Source: Euonymus europaeus (Eukaryota; Streptophyta; Magnoliopsida; Celastrales; Celastraceae). From it: 64,000 nt of DNA. The DNA is taken from positions 146,001 to 210,000 of the forward strand of contig OY756973.1 of NCBI GenBank assembly GCA_963580455.1. Direction: 5' to 3'. The notes beneath the pieces are model-generated. The model saw only the letters and a program-made list of their open reading frames with translations. It was not told where the DNA came from and ran no database searches. Of the stretch, positions 44,200-56,550 are shown one piece after another (within the stretch, counting starts at the first letter, position 1; every line of letters starts with the position of its first letter). The position numbers and the translations under genes were made by a program.

Positions 44200-46399
44200 A
44201 TAACTTCGGGCTGCAGGGGAACTCATAATGGATAGAATCGAAAGGAACTCTTACAGGTACAGGGAGCCCAATGGAAAGATAAAGACTGGTAGTGCTTTTA
44301 CTGCGATACGCCCTAGACTGCTGCTAATCCGTAACTCAAAGCCCTATTCAAACCTATGAGAGTCTTACCCGCTCGGCTAGACCCTATTCGATCATATGGA
44401 CCTATTCTTCTATCGTATGGGCCACCAGGTGATGGATTCATTTTACCTTCAATAGAACTTCTTTGCTTCCTTCCTCTTTCGCTTATTCGATACTGCAGAT
44501 CAGAGGTGGCCTTTAGGGGCTGGTCTGCTAATGGATTACGGACCGCCGATTGAACCACTTCGACCACTCGAAAGATAGGACCGAATCGAAAGCATTGCAC
44601 TTTCATAAGAGGTGCGGGGGATGGTGAAAAACAGGAAAGAAGAGAACCTCGATCGGGCCTGAGTCATCTTCCCTTACCGCCCCGTGGGTCCTGAACTGAA
44701 GAAGGAATGAAATCTGGAGTCACAAAGGAAGAAGTGAAAAGCTCGACAATTAAGGAGAGGAAAAGATACGGTCAAATCTTAACCAATAAAACCGGGGACT
44801 ATTCTTAAATGCTCTCTCTTCTTCTATCAGTTCGTCTACCTACCTCCTTTTGAGAGACTCTACATTGAGGTTTCAGGAATTCATTCATTAGAGGAAGGTC
44901 TTAATAACGATACTGGTACTAGTCACTCTTTCACTTGGCAATTCAGTACCTTTCAATTCCTTCTTTATAATTGCAGTTATCTCCTCTCTGACTTAACCCG
45001 AGTGGGATTTAGGGGCTAACCTTCCTTTCTCTTCTATTAGCTATCCTGATTCTATGAATCTTTGTCTTTAACCAAAAGGTCTTTAAAACAGACCCCAGAA
45101 TAGATAGGGCTTTAGCTGAGGGTCCTCAAAACTATCCTTTTTTTACTTCTTTTCTATTGAGCTTCTATGAATGATCTTGAAAAAGCCTCCTCATCTGCAG
45201 GGCGGCGAGGGCAGACTTTCCATCTCTACTTCACCTCTATAGGGGGATTATTATTCTTAAGGGGTTAAAGGTTGATCTGATCTTCCCCCTTACCCTTATA
45301 GCAAGCCCCCAACTAAGTAAAAGAAATACTATGTATGCATTTTATTAAACCTTCTATCTAGTGATAATAAACCCTTCAGTCAGATATCACTCATCTTAGG
45401 ATTAAGAAGGGACATTAAGGAAGACGTCCCAAGCAATCCAATAGGCAAGAACGAGCTTCCGATGACAAGGGAAGCTTGCTTATTTTTTCATACGATAAGA
45501 TATGAAAGCAAAATACTTGCTGGAACGAAAACAGGATGATCTGAAGAAGAAAACGCTGGGTACCTGCGAGAGCGGAGACAGGACAAGCTGACATAGAGCG
45601 TGAAAAGGATAATATATAATTAGGTGCGAGCGAACGAACTGGTGGAAGACGAATTCCTCGAGGTGACAAGCCGTTCATAACATAGATTGCCTGATGGAGG
45701 TGATGAAAGCTTCAAGGAAGAGTTGAGCAAGCAGAGCCATAGCTATCGGAGGTCCAGCCCTGAAGGAAGAAAGCACTCGAAAAAAGAAGGTCTCTGACTT
45801 GATAGCCAGCCTTACCATTCATATAATATTTAGATAACGGAGCAGACCAGCACACCTTGAAGACGACTCCTCTCGATGTGCTCTGCAAATCGCACTATAA
45901 ACACCTACCTAACTCCCAACCTTCCTGGTGAAAAACCTCATGTAGGTAGGATTTGAACACCTTCTTTATGCTCTTTCACTAGACTTGCTCGCACTCCGTC
46001 TATAGAAAGAAGACTTCGTGTAAAGAATTCGATTTCGACGTGTTGACTTACTTTATTACCGACCCATGAACATCCTATCGGGAAAGGAGGGGAGGAAATG
46101 ATGGATGGGTCTATCGATTTCCGTTTTCGGTCGGTCGACGGTTGGAGATAAGCAGTCCGGCTTGATTACTAGACAACGGATGGCGTTGTCAGTCACCGGT
46201 CAGATCTCGGACATCCGCTGTTTTTAGAGCTTACCCATTAGGTTGTTTGGGCTCGCAACTTGATTAGAGAAGGGCCGCTCGCAGGCTCGCTCATCGATCC
46301 CTGATCCTACAAGGGCCTCCAAGTCTGCTCGATCTCAGGATCCTTTAGCTCCCAGTCAATAGACAATGAGAAAACCGCAGAACAACTAGTGTTCGTCTA

Positions 46400-48500
46400 A
46401 GCGTGCTACCGGCGTTAGTGTTGCGGACTTTAAAAGCTCTCCGAGATATAGGAGATCTTTCCTCTCCACTTACTCAACTTCCGTGCCGTCAATCGTTTGG
46501 CTTACTTGGATTCCTCATCTATATCCAATCCCAACTGGTCCCGTTCCCAATGGGAGCTAATCAGCTATCCCCTGCTTCATGGGGGTAGTCCCTTTCTATC
46601 TTATTAGTCTATTCTTATCCTTCCTTCGAAGCTATATTCATCTATTCATCTCTAATTTTCTATTCTTATTGGTTTATGACCAGGCCTCGGATCCGGGGCT
46701 CGAAGCAAGGTTCTCTTCCTTTACACATTCTTCTGTCTCTGATACCTCTTCCCATCTGCCGGGCACCCATTACGTTTCCTCCTTTACCTTACAAAGGCCG
46801 CCTTAACGCCGTATCCAAGAGACTGACCTTTATCGAACATAGGAATTGGATGGATGACTCACTCTCTCTTGAATGAGATGTCAAACTGGTCCTCAGAGCC
46901 CCTCTCCTTTGGATGACTGATCAACACCTGGTACTGACGAGCTACCCCCTGACGAAAGCACAGACCTATCTCCGGCTGGCTCTCCTGGTCACCGAAACAC
47001 AGACGAGGGCTTCTCTTACCTCATTCACCCCCTTCTGTAGGTCAGGATCAACAGGATTGGTTGGGTGGCTGGAAGCTGACTGATCAGCTCGAAAGAAGAA
47101 CGCAACGAATTCTGAATGATCAGGAAGGGCTGGACCTCTCTTGGTTGACCGAAGGCCCTACTTCTCTTACCGAGCTCATGGACTCTGTTCATGGAGGTAC
47201 TGAGCGAATCGACTACACGGAACAATCAAGCCCCTGGATGGAAGGGAAGAATGTGGACAGATGGAACCAAAGAGGAGCTCTCCCTGCTTAGCGCAGGCTA
47301 CATTTGACCCCTAGATCATGAAGAAGGTGTCCCCTACACCGGACCGGAATCCCCATCCCAATTGAGAACCACAAAAGTGATTCTCAATGGCTGGTTGAGC
47401 TCAAGCTCCTGCTTCTGTGGTGACCAAGAACGGCAAAGAACTAGATGGAGGGAAGGCCGAACTGATGGCTCACAAACAACTGCGGAATAGAGCCAAGCCA
47501 ATCTCTGGAACTGCAACTGAAGCTGATAATGCTGGAACCAACACTGGCCAGAACATGTAGGGAGCTACCTGAAGGGGGAACCCAACTGGGGACTCCAAAA
47601 AATAGCTGGAAAGATTCATGCATGTCCGGGGTCTTCGACAAGAACTGGAGCACTGGGACCATCAATGTGTACGAATCTCAACGGTGCAATAAGGAGCTTA
47701 CGTCAAGCACGTGAGAAACTACCAGGTCAAGGAGCAATGATGACTCTTTTTACCTGATCCGAGGTGACCCACCAATGAGGTAAATGGGACCAAGGTAGAC
47801 CCTCTAGACTAAACCCCTAGAAGAAAGGTGCTTATGTCGATAGGGGAAAGTCCGCAGGAATCAAGGTATAAAGGGACCCTTGAAGACCAGCACGAGGTGC
47901 AGTATACAATGTAGCAAATGTGACTGACTGAGACAACAATGGGTGTGGAAGGCAATGATAGATGGACTACTGATTACTTCCCTTGTTCAGAGCATAATGC
48001 CAAGGTTGACCTAGCAGCAATGGAATACCACTGGGGGTGGCCAAGATTGAAGCAGAAGGACAACATGGGACAATTAATAAGGTAGACACAACTGAAGGCC
48101 AGGACTCAACAAGATAAGATCATAGAGGCATAGGAACTATGACACGACTCAATGGGGGTACGGAAACAAATAGATTCCAAGACTCAAGAAAGGGTGGCTT
48201 AACGCAGATGCTCTGAACAAGGACAACAGGGGGTGCAAAGATATCATATAATATGAGTTTGCTGAATAAGCACAATCTAATTGTCCCAAAGGAAGGGATG
48301 GCTTGTAATCAAGGAGATAGGTGCCCCAGCATGCAACCAGATGGTGAAAATTGTAACAGTAGATGAAAGTAACCAGGGTTGGAGAACTAGAAAATGGATG
48401 GCTGTACAGGACAGTGGCTGCCCAATAGCATAAACTCCATGAAGTCGTAATAGCAGATTCTTTCTGTTAGCTGAACCGTGGGAGGCAAGAAAGATTGGAA
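46400..48500. other. foreign-looking block, decayed coding patches
   Basis: From about 46900 the base composition and word use differ from the flanks: fewer of the CTTTCTT and GAAAGAAG words typical of this window, more ACTGGGAC- and TGGAACCA-type words. Plus-strand frames at 47061-47291 and 47529-47714, and an unlisted open patch near 47925-48040, have protein-like, hydrophilic composition rich in W, E, T and N. No known domain was identified. A nuclear repeat or a captured gene remnant is the likeliest origin. Confidence 0.35.
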
Positions 48501-49559
48501 TTCCCCTTTAGTAGTTGGCTCGGCCAGAAGGATTGTTCGAAGGGAAGGAAGGTCGGACCAGAGAACTCTCTTTCTATCTTGTCGGAAGGAAGCAATATCA
48601 ACGACAACCGGCCCAGTTCGAGAATTGTCGAAGTTAGGCTAGGCTAGCTATACTACCTTTAGCCTAGGGATAGCATCCTATAATAGAATTCTCCATCCAA
48701 GGAGATAAGGTTAGCCGGTGGCCAGGTATTAGCTCCAGCAGTTCAGGATGGAGAACCACAGCTGTCGGGATCTACTTCTATTGTCCCCGGTGGGCGGGAA
48801 GCTATCCCGTCCTGCACCCCCGGTTCAGGATGGCACGAGCACGAACTTGATATATTAACCAGCGACCCCAATGAGGAGGACTTCAAGGTCATTCTATAAG
48901 TAAACCAGGGATTTAAGGCTTTTAAGCGGTAAACTCAAACTAAGAAAGCTAACTCTTAAGGAGGGAAAGAAGGGCTTTGTCTACTAAGAAAGAAGCGGAG
49001 GCTGAACAGTCTCTTTTTTCACCCATCCCCTATACCCCGCCTATATGCTGGATTCCCTGCTTTCTACGCAAACTCTTTAGTAGAAACCGCTCCGTGGGGA
49101 ACGAAGTAGCTCCACCGATAGGGACTTTAGGCCAAGACCTTAGCGAGAGTGACTCAGTAGCTAAGAAGCTAACTCCGCAAACAAAGAAGAAAGATTCTCA
49201 GCTAACTGCAGGCCGGAGGAAAAGAAGATCGATTCAATGCATAGGTCCGCGAGGAGCTCTACTTTAGCTTTAGGGAGAGGCTGGTGTAGCCAGGAGTATT
49301 CGCAGAGCGCCCTAAAGATAAAGAAAGGATTTACCCGAGATGAGGACAAAGATCTCCATTACGAGGGTCTGACTGAAGCACTTTATCAAGGCAGCCTACG
49401 TACCCAGGGAGAGTTAGAGGAGGCAGAACCCTTCTGAGCAAAAAGAAAAGAAAGTGCCACAACACGACGGTACTCTTGTCAGATAGAGGTCTGAAGTCCG
49501 CCGATTCGGGCAAGCGAATAAACATTATATGAGCACAGAAAGGGCTGAGCGAGACTCCA
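48501..49559. other. spacer, no recognisable gene
   Basis: No gene was recognised. One copy of the dispersed GAACGAAGTAGCTC word lies at 49099-49112. Open frames at 48977-49267 and 49237-49437 overlap each other in different frames and have no known motif. Confidence 0.5.
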
Positions 49560-51250
49560 TCCTATATTCTATTATGAAATAAAAACTCGTCCCCAAAGAA
49601 GGGAGGAGAAGGAACCGCACCCTTATGTAGGGTTCGCTCCATCCTCTGCGACAGATAGGAGCACGGGCCCTTGGCATCCGGGATTTGTGTCCTTGTGCTC
49701 TGCAGCCTGGGTCTTCCTATAACACGTATTCCTAAAAAAAGTAAGTGCCCTTTGTGTCTTTGAGAGTCGAGAAATGAAGGTCTCCGCCTACCGGTCGCTA
49801 CCGCCAGTGGATCCAAACACAAAACACAAGTAGTTCTATGCGGACGATCTCTCTTTCTCAAGCACCGGAGGAAACGGGACTTTGTTCCTCCGGAATTCGG
49901 TATTCGTCCACGAGGTGGAGTTGTGACCCGCTCGGGGGGGCTACTATATATCCCGGAATCCCCAACCGCTTACGCATCTTAAATCTTCTCAATGATTCAG
50001 CAAGCGGGAATCTTACGTCCACTTGAGGCGAGTATCCTTCGTGGGGAGGGGGGTCACGAGTCCCCCCAGTTACGTGAAGCGACATCCTAAATATCCTGAA
50101 AAAAAGCATTCTGTCGGGTGTGCTGGCAGCCTGGTTAAACCCATCCGTGTCTTATCGGAGGGAAATTTACCCCCGGGGGAAAGTCTTCCATTGAAGAACG
50201 AGGGTGGTATAGACCGAATAGATTCCAACATCGGGGGGTCCTAGAACAAGGTAACCCATCCCTAAAGGAAGATTGTTTCATCACGCCTTCCCCATACTAT
50301 GAAAGGAATGGGCGGTGAGGGTTACCTATCTTAGGGACTCTAGATTGAAATTTGATATGGAGTCCGCAGGCTCTTTTTATCGAGCCCGCATGATATGGAA
50401 ACAACAGGACTCCGCGGTTGAATGCTTGTCTATCCGGAAGAAAAACTAGGCTCGGATAAGCGTAGATGCAATCATACCAGTTACGTATGGTAAACCCTTT
50501 CATCAATCTAAGAGAAAGGGACGGGATCTCTGTCATCGTGGTACTTGGTTCTTGTTTCCTTTTTTTTCCCGGATCCCCCAAGAGTATGTATTCCCAAGAG
50601 TTATGGACCCTCGACAGAGTAAACGTTCTGAGGTGTTTTGACTCCTATTTTCTACATTCTTCTTTCTTAATAGAAAGGGAGGGAGAGTAGTGAACATCTT
50701 GGCCGGCAAAAGGGAGAAGAGCTCCTAATGGGTGTTCGTAACATCCTTTACTCAGTGACATTCCCCCGGGTATAGAAGGAAAGGAGTTCAAAAGCCAGGG
50801 TCCCCTTACTTAGTAATTATCATAAATATGTCCGTGCTGTGCGTATACGTGGAGCAGCCTTGCTTTTGTGACTAGATCCAACGCCCTACATTGGTTGCGA
50901 GGGTTTACAATACAAACGGTCTGCTCATTTTTCGTATGATATTCTTGTCCATAAGCTGCCATAACAAACCTCGACAAGTGAGAGTAGGTTACTTATCTAG
51001 CTTTATGGTGATCTACATACGATAACGGTCTTTAAAGATGTAGTTAAAGTATGATTGATAGGCCCTTAAGTAGTAATATCGCGATTCCGAAGGGAATATC
51101 CTTTAGAGGCTTTAGAGCTGAGTCAGATTTCTTTCGTCAAGTGAAAATGGAGAACTGAATTCTTTCTGGTTAAACAATCTCTTTTTAGTTGCTTTGGAAC
51201 AATTAGGAGCGACTAGCTGAAGAAAGACGGGGTTATGCTTCTGGCGGCAA
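49560..51250 (+). other. possible decayed coding block
   Basis: At 49834-49923 a 30-codon open stretch begins F-Y-A-D-D-L-S-F, which contains the tetrad Y-A-D-D used by reverse transcriptases. The flanking residues do not let me assign a family. From 50816 to about 51250 another frame reads as long protein-like segments, for example Y-V-R-A-V-R-I-R-G-A-A and G-D-L-H-T-I-T-V-F-K-D-V. It is broken by stops at 50869 (TGA), 50962 (TAA) and later. The two parts may or may not belong together. I rank this as a hypothesis. Confidence 0.25.
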
Positions 51251-51439
51251 CTTGATAGATCCCCCTATGTTGTAAGGGGGATGGGAGAGTCTTATAGTTC
51301 GTTTTCGGCTTGTCTTGTACACGTCCGATGCCGAACTTCGTCAGTTGGAATAACGAAATACGCACAATCATAGCGAAGGTAGCGAATCCCATCCGGGAAG
51401 ATAGGTAGAACTACTCAGACAGTCGGTTAAGGCAAGGCC

Positions 51440-51650
51440 GCGCTGTGGCGAGTGACCCTGTGCTGCAGCTTCCGATTCGATGCCTTTCGAAGTGCACACC
51501 GATGCGTCTGACTACGCCATTGGTGGGGTCTTAGCCCAGGAGGGACACCCGGTTGCCTTTGAGAGTAGGAAGCTAAATGATGTTGAGAAGCGGATAGGAT
51601 TTATTCAAAAAAATGAGTACGAGATCGCTTCACACCTTCCTAAATGTGAA
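51440..51650 (+). pseudogene. Ty3/gypsy RNase H fragment (second lineage)
   Basis: A short pol piece at the junction of reverse transcriptase and RNase H. V-A-S-D-P-V-L-Q-L-P reads in one frame (about 51443-51474), then after a one-base shift the RNase H starts with P-F-E-V-H-T-D-A-S and continues through G-G-V-L-A-Q-E-G-H-P-V-A-F and S-R-K-L-N to E-K-R. The first catalytic aspartate (T-D-A-S) and the A-F-x-S-R-K-L motif are typical of Ty3/gypsy elements, here in chromovirus-like style. It differs from the degenerate first RNase H at 8.4-9.5 kb, so it is a separate capture. Homology fades after about 51600. No other part of the element is nearby. Confidence 0.85.
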
Positions 51651-51699
51651 TGGCGATCGATGCTTCATAACCGCTTTTTTCAATACCGCAGCGGTTGAA

Positions 51700-54600
51700 T
51701 CACTATCCGGTGCTTCTTTCTGTTTGCAAGAAAAGAAAGCGATTTATCGATAACAAAACGGATCCTGCACAAGGGCAGTTTACCCTTGGTAGTTACGTCC
51801 GGGGGGTCTAAGGAAAGGGACTTTAATCCCTTAGTCGCTTGGGGAAGAGAAGGGGGGATTACTTCAAAAGTAAATTCATACATCGCTTGGTTCAACAGCG
51901 GGTTCTTGGTCTATTCTATTCATTAAGGGCATTCCTCAACGCATTCCAACGAAAGAAAGAACTTACTTTGTATTCTATAACCGTAACCGTCGTGTGCCCT
52001 TTCGACCGAAAACAAGGGACGCTTTCATTCATACTGCGCACCTCCTAGTCCAGGAGCAGCCAATGGACTCCTTCGGTCATGATCGCTTGCGACCAGAAAG
52101 AGATTCGCTTATTCAATCCAGGCATATTAAGGGCATCCCACCATCGACCGAAAGCAAGAGACAGGGGCATTCAGACAGGCAAAATACATCCCAATTGGCT
52201 CGTAAAGAAACAAAGGGCAATAAAAGGAAGAGGAAGATGCCACATACCTTGCTTAGATCACAGAGCTCCTCCTAAAACACTTAATGAGCAAAGAGCTCAA
52301 AGATAAGGGAGCACACTACCAGATAACAAAGAGAAATGCGCCCTTACACAAATAGATAACAGAGCCAATTACTTGATACAGCACCTTGCGCTTACCAGCT
52401 AGCTTACTCAGCCCTTAGCTTCCTAAAAACTAGCTTAATAAGCAACCGGCTTAAAGAGCAGAGATCCTAGGAATAGCAAAGAAGAAAAGAACATATACTG
52501 GGGTAGTTGGTACCCGATCGGACCCCTCTTAGCTAGCAACTGACCTAGCTAAACGAGCTACTCAACTCAATGAAAGAAGAGAGCTCAGAAGACTGACTAG
52601 ATACAAGAGAAGCCACGGGTTGGTATTTGTTAATGGCAATTACGCGCTTTCGCACGGAAACAAAAGACTGGTCCTACTCAGTCATTACTGACATTTGCGC
52701 TCTTCAACAAACTACTTTCGTTCTATACTTCTTGTCATTCCGACCTAGCTCCTCTGCGATGCTACTAGTCCTTTCTTCTTACAGTGATGATAGTTCAGTC
52801 ATTCGAAGCTCCGTCCGCTCCTGATCCCGATGATAAGTCAGGCCTTTCTGCAGTAGTAGCTTGGTTTCAGTCCCTGCCTTCTGTCCTGTCTGCATTTGAA
52901 GTTTAGTGTCAATCTTTTATTGTAACTGACTTAGAAGTTATAGCTTCAGCTTCAATAACCAGCGGAAGTAAGTTAAAGTTTACTCAAAAAGCCGAATTCT
53001 TTTTCTATAATTATTTATTATTCGTATTCTTTTTATATTATATATATAGTAAATCTTTCAACTAGAAAAAGAGTATGCTTTTGCCGGAGTTTTCCTTTGA
53101 AATTCTTCTTAAGGGGTATGGATCACAATCTTTTTCATTCTAATCTTCTGGTGGATTTAAAGGTTCTTGCCATTCTTGCTTTCTAAGACCCCCTCCGCTT
53201 ATATCCTTCTCATTTGAATAGAGTTAGGCATTGCTCTTTAGGACTTTCACCCAGGCCCTATCTTTCCTTAACCCCCTTACTCAATATGGGCGGTACAGCA
53301 CGGGCCAAGCATTTAATAATTAAGAGTGCCTTAGCCTTCTAAATAATAGAGAGGGGGTCTTTTCGTGCTCTAGGCGCTTTATTGCAGGGCATTTAGGCGA
53401 GCGTTCACCTCCCTTGTTTTGAATAGTCAAGTCAGTAGGAAGCTCTTCTCGAACAGCATTTCCTGGAATCGACGTATGGGCGGGCGGAGAAGTTGGATCA
53501 TTAGGAGCGGGATTCGTGAGCAGGAATATCGTTCGATAAAAGATTTATATTGACAGAGAACATAGAGTTGCATACGGAATGCCGGATAGGAATGGAGCGA
53601 GTGGAACCAGACTATGGACAGTGTACGGTACAAACACTCAACTTTCCTTGTCTTATCTTTATTTACCTGTAGGTAGTGGTAGTTAATCAGAGTCATCCCT
53701 ATTATTATCCAGCATTCCTAAATAGGTTAACCGGAACTCCTTCTCCTTCTACGAGAGAGCCTATCCAACGGCATCCGTACAGTGATCAAGGGAATAAAGG
53801 TACAAAGACTTTTCCGGGCCCGGGGAGAGCGGCCTTTTTTCTATAAGGTCTATTCTCTTTCTTGGCATAAAGAGGGGAGCAGTTCGCCTTCTATACCTGA
53901 GGAAGAGCACAAGGGCTCTTTCTTTCTGCGTGTCGTTGGTCTACGCCCCATGCCTATAGTAGGATGACTCATCATCTACTTTAACACTGGCCGGTACATT
54001 CCCCCTAAGTGACCAAGTTCATACTGCCTCCTCTGTCCTTTTACCCAGAGACATTATGACGTTAGGGTCGCTTGATTACCCTACTTCCCTAAACTATGAT
54101 TTACCTCAATCACCGAGTGGCCCCATCTACTAAGCCATTCAGGCACATCCCTCTTCGACGCAGCCCCGGGCAGGCAAGAACATTTATGCATCCGTCCGCC
54201 TCGGAAAAACCAGTATCAGACCGGCAATGCTTCCTTGAGCAAGTTAGCGACCATTGGTTCCACTTAACTCGGGGATTCCCATTCCGTAGGAAAGATTAGG
54301 ATCCCTACTTGATACGAAAGAAAGGAGTAACTTCACTCATACTGATGTGTTATCTTTGTCCCGTAAGGCATCCGAAAACACCACTTTCAATTACCTTGGG
54401 TATCTACCAAAGGAATTGAGTGACCGCCCTATCTATAGTAAGGGGGGGAAAATAAGGATTACCTAAATTCAGACGATAAAGAAGAATTTCCACTCGCTTG
54501 AAAATGGTACAGCCTACCCATAAGAAACTGCGCCAGATGGGGAGGAGCGTAGCAGCTCGCCCTAAGAAATAAGTGTGAGAGGAGCGGAAAAAAGCAAAAG

Positions 54601-56124
54601 CCTTTCTGTAAAACAACAAAGGATGCCCGGAAGGGGAAAGTAAGAAGCACTCAGCTACACCAGGAAGGAACTCCCAAACAACAAAGGCTGCATAGAAACT
54701 GTCTGCCATCGAATCGAAAGAAGCTCGTATAGACGTAAGGAAAAGAAAGGAATCTCGAGGAAAGATAGTTAGCTCTCCATGGAAGGAGAAGACATAAGGA
54801 CAAGAACTCTCACTGGCTTGTCTTGCCCACAGGATTGCTTAACCTAGTTTGCAGGAACTTGATGTTAAGTAAACTCAAAAGATAACTTTCAAATGCTATT
54901 GCCTTAGCTTATCAATTCAACTCTATGGTTAGCAACGGCCATAGAAAGAAGTTTTATAACAGGATTGGTCTAACTGGCTTTAAGCATCGCTTCTTTTTCT
55001 TCTGCAACTGGCTGATCGGATGGAAAGAAAGAGAGAAGGACTTCAACTTACACTTGAAGTGAAGGGCTGACTTACCGCTAGAATGAAAAGAGGCTTGCTC
55101 AGGACAGGATAGGTCTTGGCTCGACCGAAGGTACGGAGTAACTCGAGTGATAACGAGAGGGCTTTAGTACTCGACCAACGGGAGAGGGAAGAAGAGAAAG
55201 AAAGAAGACCCTTTTGCTCGCTTCCGACTGTCTTGCCCAGAATGACTAGAATGAGACCGTAAGCGTGCTACCAACCCTTTGTCCCCTTGCTTCTTGGCTC
55301 ACTGCTTTCTTACCGTTAAGCTTCCCTCGTCATTCTCTGAAAATATATTCAACTGGGTCTGCCCCGGTTGCATTTTCATTGCTTTTTCGCTTTCCGTTTC
55401 ATCGAGACCCCCTAGTCTGCTCGGTCTTCCTTTTCCTGTCAGTGTAGATATCTTTCCCCACCCGAAGCGATTCTGGATGGTCTCGCGTTCGAGTTCAATA
55501 AATAAGGTGGAGTGCCCTCGCTGGTAGTTGGATAAGGTTTCTTTTTCCTGATAAAGATCGTGAATCCCTTCCTAAGGTCAATGCCCTTGTTATTATCCCG
55601 ACATTGTGGTAACCGTAACCCCGGATATCCCGAGCTGCCTACGCTAGCTGCACAAGCTCTCTCTTCTGTCTTCTCGTCTTTCTTCTTCTCTAGGGTTATT
55701 GCTTGACTTTCGTTTTGTCCCCAGATTCCTTACTCTGAGTGAGTTCTCGTCCTTAGATGGATTTATGAACAGAGTTCTTGGGACTCAATCCATGCATCCA
55801 CGTGTCAATGAGTAAAGGCTGTAGTCATTCCACATGAACCCAAAGGCAAGCGCCTAAACAGGAGATTGGGGGTCTCTTATAAGGCCATGAGTTCTGCCGT
55901 TTGAGATTAGAGCAGCAGACCGGGCTAACTATGAATGTAAGGGTTAACGGGGTTGACTCAATATCGGAAAGGGCGAGGAAAGTACTTAATAATAGATAGG
56001 CACAAACGAAGGAAGGTACAGTCAGAACAAGGAGATGAACGATGCCTATAGGAGATAGCATAGAGAAAGAAGCACCGAGTCTCTAACACAATAAATAGTT
56101 TCGGTACTCAAATCGGAAGGGTAG
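51700..56124. other. spacer, no recognisable gene
   Basis: No gene was recognised. 52980-53060 is the most AT-rich patch of the window, with TATATTATATATATAG near 53033. Overlapping open frames at 51839-52306, 54404-54709 (minus) and 55265-55527 have no known motif. Confidence 0.5.
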
Positions 56125-56550
56125 AATTGGCATGTTGGGCTTTTGAACAAAAATGCATCAACTGCGAAAGATCGGATTAAGCAAGCCTTCAGCGAATGGC
56201 AAGAAAGCGAAATCCAGGTTTCATTCCATAAGGCTTGGGCTTCGGTTTGTAAACTGATTCTTCAACTCGACCAGGCTCCCTTATCTTGGGGTTCGAGCCC
56301 CCCGGACGAAGTCATTCAGCTTGGCCGGTCTAAGAAAAGGAAGAAGTCTAATAGAAAGAGTCTCCCTGGGCCAATCGTAGATCACAGTCAAACTGAGCAG
56401 CAGCCAAGGTCCTGCTTAACGCCCTCAGCTTCTCGCATGAGCCAATCTAAAGCTTTCCCCAAACGGCTTACTTCTTGCTTGCCTCGGCTTCTTCTTAAAG
56501 GGCTTAACTTCTTTATTTACTTTATCAGCCTGATCTACGACCAGCTCTAG
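56125..56550 (+). pseudogene. Rep-like fragment, motif II to motif III region (CRESS-DNA type)
   Basis: The frame is open from just after a TAG at 56122 and reads W-H-V-G-L-L-N-K-N-A-S at about 56128-56160. This resembles the end of motif II of HUH rolling-circle Rep proteins. F-S-E-W follows, then V-S-F-H-K-A-W-A-S-V-C-K, then P-L-S-W-G at about 56278-56292. The layout (motif II, a proline- or glutamate-W/F landmark, an F-H-K-x-W segment, then motif III and W-G) is the order seen in geminivirus-like Reps. At motif III the catalytic tyrosine and lysine appear replaced (L-I-L-Q at about 56254-56265). After about 56300 the frame becomes basic, then leucine-rich, and no longer resembles Rep. No helicase domain was found. 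It is a decayed relic. Confidence 0.6.

Larger units (their letters stand above)
36861..46400. other. spacer, no recognisable gene
   Basis: About 9.5 kb without a recognisable exon, tRNA or rRNA. It contains a 30-base imperfect repeat pair (41071-41100 and 43603-43634), a CATAAGAGA match (44191) and several unassigned open frames, listed separately where long. A stretch near 41985-42110 reads protein-like in one frame (W-R-N-Q-Q-I-L-I-R-L-W-F) but could not be assigned. Confidence 0.5.

Noticed and set aside
54404..54709. 101-codon minus-strand open frame with aromatic-rich text
   Set aside because: A second frame (54459-54650) is open on the same strand. The composition reflects CTT/TTC-rich DNA and no motif was recognised.
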